A stretch of 64,000 nt of DNA. It comes from Marchantia polymorpha subsp. ruderalis (taxonomy: Eukaryota; Streptophyta; Marchantiopsida; Marchantiales; Marchantiaceae). Position numbers and translations under genes: made by a program. This document shows, piece by piece, positions 62,301-64,000 of the stretch (within the stretch, counting starts at the first letter, position 1; each line of letters opens with the position of its first letter). The notes beneath the pieces are model-generated. The model ran no database searches. It was not told the DNA's origin and saw only the letters and a program-made list of their open reading frames with translations. Location of the stretch: NCBI GenBank assembly GCA_037833965.1, contig AP031358.1, positions 690,001 to 754,000 on the forward strand, written 5' to 3'.

Positions 62301-62377
62301 CCCCTCCGAGGAGCCAGATCCCAACGTGGTGCAGGACACAGCCTGCTCCCACCCCCGTCGGAGCCCGCGGTCCCACT
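59375..62377 (-). mobile_element. LINE-family copy, about 3.0 kb, without recognisable ORFs
   Basis: It is bounded by identical AAGATTGCTTGTTCTT repeats (62378-62393 and 59359-59374, minus sense). The tail has GGGTACGTGAGCCC (near 59747-59760) and a perfect TGCAG-TGTC-CTGCA hairpin, then TTTTCACC. The body carries GAATATTC clusters (60311-60363, 60505-60556) and an exceptional G/C-tract hairpin (61665-61742). No DUF4283 or RT sequence is seen, so it is a truncated or divergent family member. Confidence 0.65.
61665..61742. repeat. Long G-tract/C-tract hairpin, arms of 35-39 bp
   Basis: The left arm reads TGCGCTGGC, then 14 G, AT, 7 G, AGA and 4 G. The right arm is its near-exact complement: CCC, TCT, 7 C, A, 12 C, GCCAGCGCA. 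The loop is about 4 nt (CCGA). Arms differ only by a few tract-length steps. Confidence 0.92.
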
Positions 62378-62393
62378 AAGAACAAGCAATCTT

Positions 62394-62942
62394 TGTGAAA
62401 ACCACTGGAAGCAGTGGGAGATTCCATTTTTGGGCGAACCAAGAGGCCGCCAGAGATACAAAGCCCTCCAAGAGAGAGGCAACAGAAACAGAACAAGCAA
62501 AAGCACCAGAACCTGCCTAGCCCGGCAGGGTGACACGACACCCAACTGGGGGAGGGGGACGGGGGAGCAAGGCGCAGGCACGGCCCTTCGCGGGCCAGAC
62601 TATGTGGCGAGGAGACAAGGGCCTGAGGAGAGACGCTACCTCTCCAGGTCCATTCCGGCGCACAGTGGTCCAACAGGGATGTAGCAGATCAGCGTCGGGC
62701 GGGGCTGGGGCAGCACTCCTTCAACCTGGGACTCACGTATCCATGGTCGGGGTACGCCCAAGGGGCCCTGCACAGGTGGTAAACGATAGTCGTAATTCAT
62801 GTCCGGCCTAGGTGGCCTCAACGTTGGGTTCCGGTTCAGAGGCAGGGGTTGCAGTGGCAGCTGAGGTTCTATCCGCAAGTCCCACCCCAATGGGAAGGGG
62901 TGGGTCGTGGTCATGGTCATGGTTGTGGTCGTGGTCGTGGTT
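62394..62942 (-). mobile_element. Short LINE-family copy (about 0.55 kb, tail only)
   Basis: It ends with the perfect hairpin CCACTG-CTTC-CAGTGG and GGTTTTCAC at 62394. The 3' flank is AAGATTGCTTGTTCTT (62378-62393); the 5' flank shares 11 nt of it (AAGATTGCTTG, 62943-62953). It contains TACGTGAGTCCC near 62728-62740. In the minus sense it opens with a (GACCAC)n-type simple repeat. Confidence 0.7.
62905..62940. repeat. (GGTCGT/GGTCAT)n simple repeat
   Basis: Six imperfect hexamers lie exactly at the junction between two tail copies, directly beside the AAGATTGCTTG junction word. Confidence 0.85.
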
Positions 62943-62953
62943 CAAGCAATCTT

Positions 62954-64000
62954 GGTGAAATCTGCGTGTGACGCGCAGGGAAATCATATTTCGGCTCTTA
63001 CAAAGAGAGAGAGAGAAAGAGGAAGAGCACTGGGGCGAGATACAGGCCACCCAGCCGCACCTGGAGCCGCACAAGCGCAGCAGCCAGGCACGGGAGGGGA
63101 CAGAGGGGCGCATACACGGCCAAGCGCGGGCCAATCCTAACTAGCAGGCAGCGTCGCAGCCGGGGGAGAGGCCCCGCAGCCCGACGAGCAGTCGGAGAAG
63201 GATCCACGCCACCTGCACGGTTCAAAGTCACAGAAAGTCGGGGCTGCAAGCATACAAAGGAGGGGGCCCACGTACCCCGTCCCCAGGGTTAGGTGCAGCA
63301 ATCGCGGTTATGCACAAGAGGGCGAAGGGAGGGAGAGAGAATGGAGAGTAGAGTAATCCGGGCGGGAGGGACCGCACAAGCGCAGCAGCCAGGCACGGGA
63401 GGGGACAGAGGGGCGCATACACGGCCAAGCGCGGGCCAATCCTAACTAGCAGGCAGCGTCGCAGCCGGGGGAGAGGCCCCGCAGCCCGACGAGCAGTCGG
63501 AGAAGGATCCACGCCACCTGCACGGTTCAAAGCCACAGAAAGTCGGGGCTGCAAGCATACAAAGGAGGGGGCCCACGTACCCCGTCCCCAGGGTTAGGTG
63601 CAGCAATCGCGGTTATGCACAAGAGGGCGAAGGGAGGGAGAGAGAATGGAGAGTAGAGTAATCCGGGCGGGAGGGACCGCGTCGAGGTGTCTGTCACAAA
63701 GGCCCGGTAGCAGCAGCAAGCAGAAGCGGGGAGGGTCGGAGGGTGTGCACTGGGGTGGGAAGCGCGGAGGCGGGCAGCGTCGGAGGAGCGTAAGTCGTAG
63801 TGGTCATCGGGAGTGTGGGAGTCCATGAGACCTGGAGTTACGTGGTCGAGGTGGTGAAGGTGGTCAGGCGGAGTACGCGGTCGAAGTACGTGGTCGGGCG
63901 AGGCAACCTGGTTCGTGAAAAACGTGGTCAGGGTGGGTTACATGGTTTTGGAGTATTACGTGATCTGCGAGAGGCGTGGTGTGCGACTGGAGCGGCTGGG
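62954..64000 (-). mobile_element. LINE-family copy running off the window
   Basis: The tail at 62954 onward reads ...CTGCG-CGTCACA-CGCAG then ATTTCACC in the minus sense. GGGGTACGTGGGCCCCC lies at 63262-63278 and again at 63567-63583 because of an internal 305-bp duplication. The outer part (63790-64000) is rich in ACGTGGTC words. The 5' end lies outside the window. Confidence 0.65.
63069..63678. repeat. Tandem duplication, 2 x 305 bp
   Basis: 63069-63373 and 63374-63678 begin GCACAAGCGCAGCAGCC and are nearly identical (for example GTTCAAAGTCACAG versus GTTCAAAGCCACAG). The unit spans the ACGTG palindrome of the LINE tail, so the copy carries two of them. Confidence 0.93.

Noticed and set aside
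1..64000. CRISPR arrays, bacterial operons, intact rRNA or tRNA genes
   Set aside because: No regular spacer-repeat array, no intact rRNA and no convincing tRNA cloverleaf was seen; the tandem repeats found are direct, contiguous or LINE-linked.

Overview
The window reads as nuclear DNA of a land plant, probably a seed-free plant such as a bryophyte or lycophyte; I cannot fix the species. The evidence is intron-bearing plant genes (an L-galactono-1,4-lactone dehydrogenase, a GT14 glycosyltransferase, a coiled-coil protein and the end of a DFR/CCR-like reductase), a plastid petD fragment, and LINEs of the plant L1 type.

Layout. 1-399 (+) holds the last two exons of an extended SDR reductase. 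3002-6733 (-) is a three-exon gene for a membrane-anchored coiled-coil protein with a very acidic C-terminal half. About 6.7-24.8 kb is mostly non-coding, with a long GC-richer stretch upstream of that gene, a 111-bp tandem duplication, and a non-autonomous DNA transposon with perfect 22-bp inverted termini (14595-15455). 24819-26048 (-) is an intronless GT14 (Branch/DUF266) glycosyltransferase. 26.0-34.5 kb is intergenic, with a 34-bp perfect palindrome and a nuclear plastid insertion of petD (intron domain V plus exon 2). 34508-39813 (-) is a complete six-exon mitochondrial GLDH gene, the last step of plant ascorbate synthesis.

At about 42.1 kb the sequence changes abruptly from AT-rich to GC-rich, and the remaining 22 kb is a retrotransposon block. 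It contains one long LINE (47679-57898, minus strand) with ORF1 (DUF4283 plus CCHC knuckle) and ORF2 (APE endonuclease, reverse transcriptase, zf-RVT), both broken. At least five truncated relatives lie head to tail with it, and one lies on the opposite strand. All end in the same structured tail and are joined by short direct repeats. Those repeats are of two kinds: AAGATTGCTTGTTCTT, which here lies just before an 18S rRNA start, and AAGATTAAGCCATGCA, which is 18S nt 40-55. The original locus therefore looks like an rDNA ETS/18S junction hit repeatedly at two AAGATT sites about 60 bp apart, each insertion regenerating its own target. A second, degenerate 18S head at 42121 carries a plus-strand copy with a variant of the same target duplication. 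This rDNA-targeted serial LINE array is the most interesting feature of the window.
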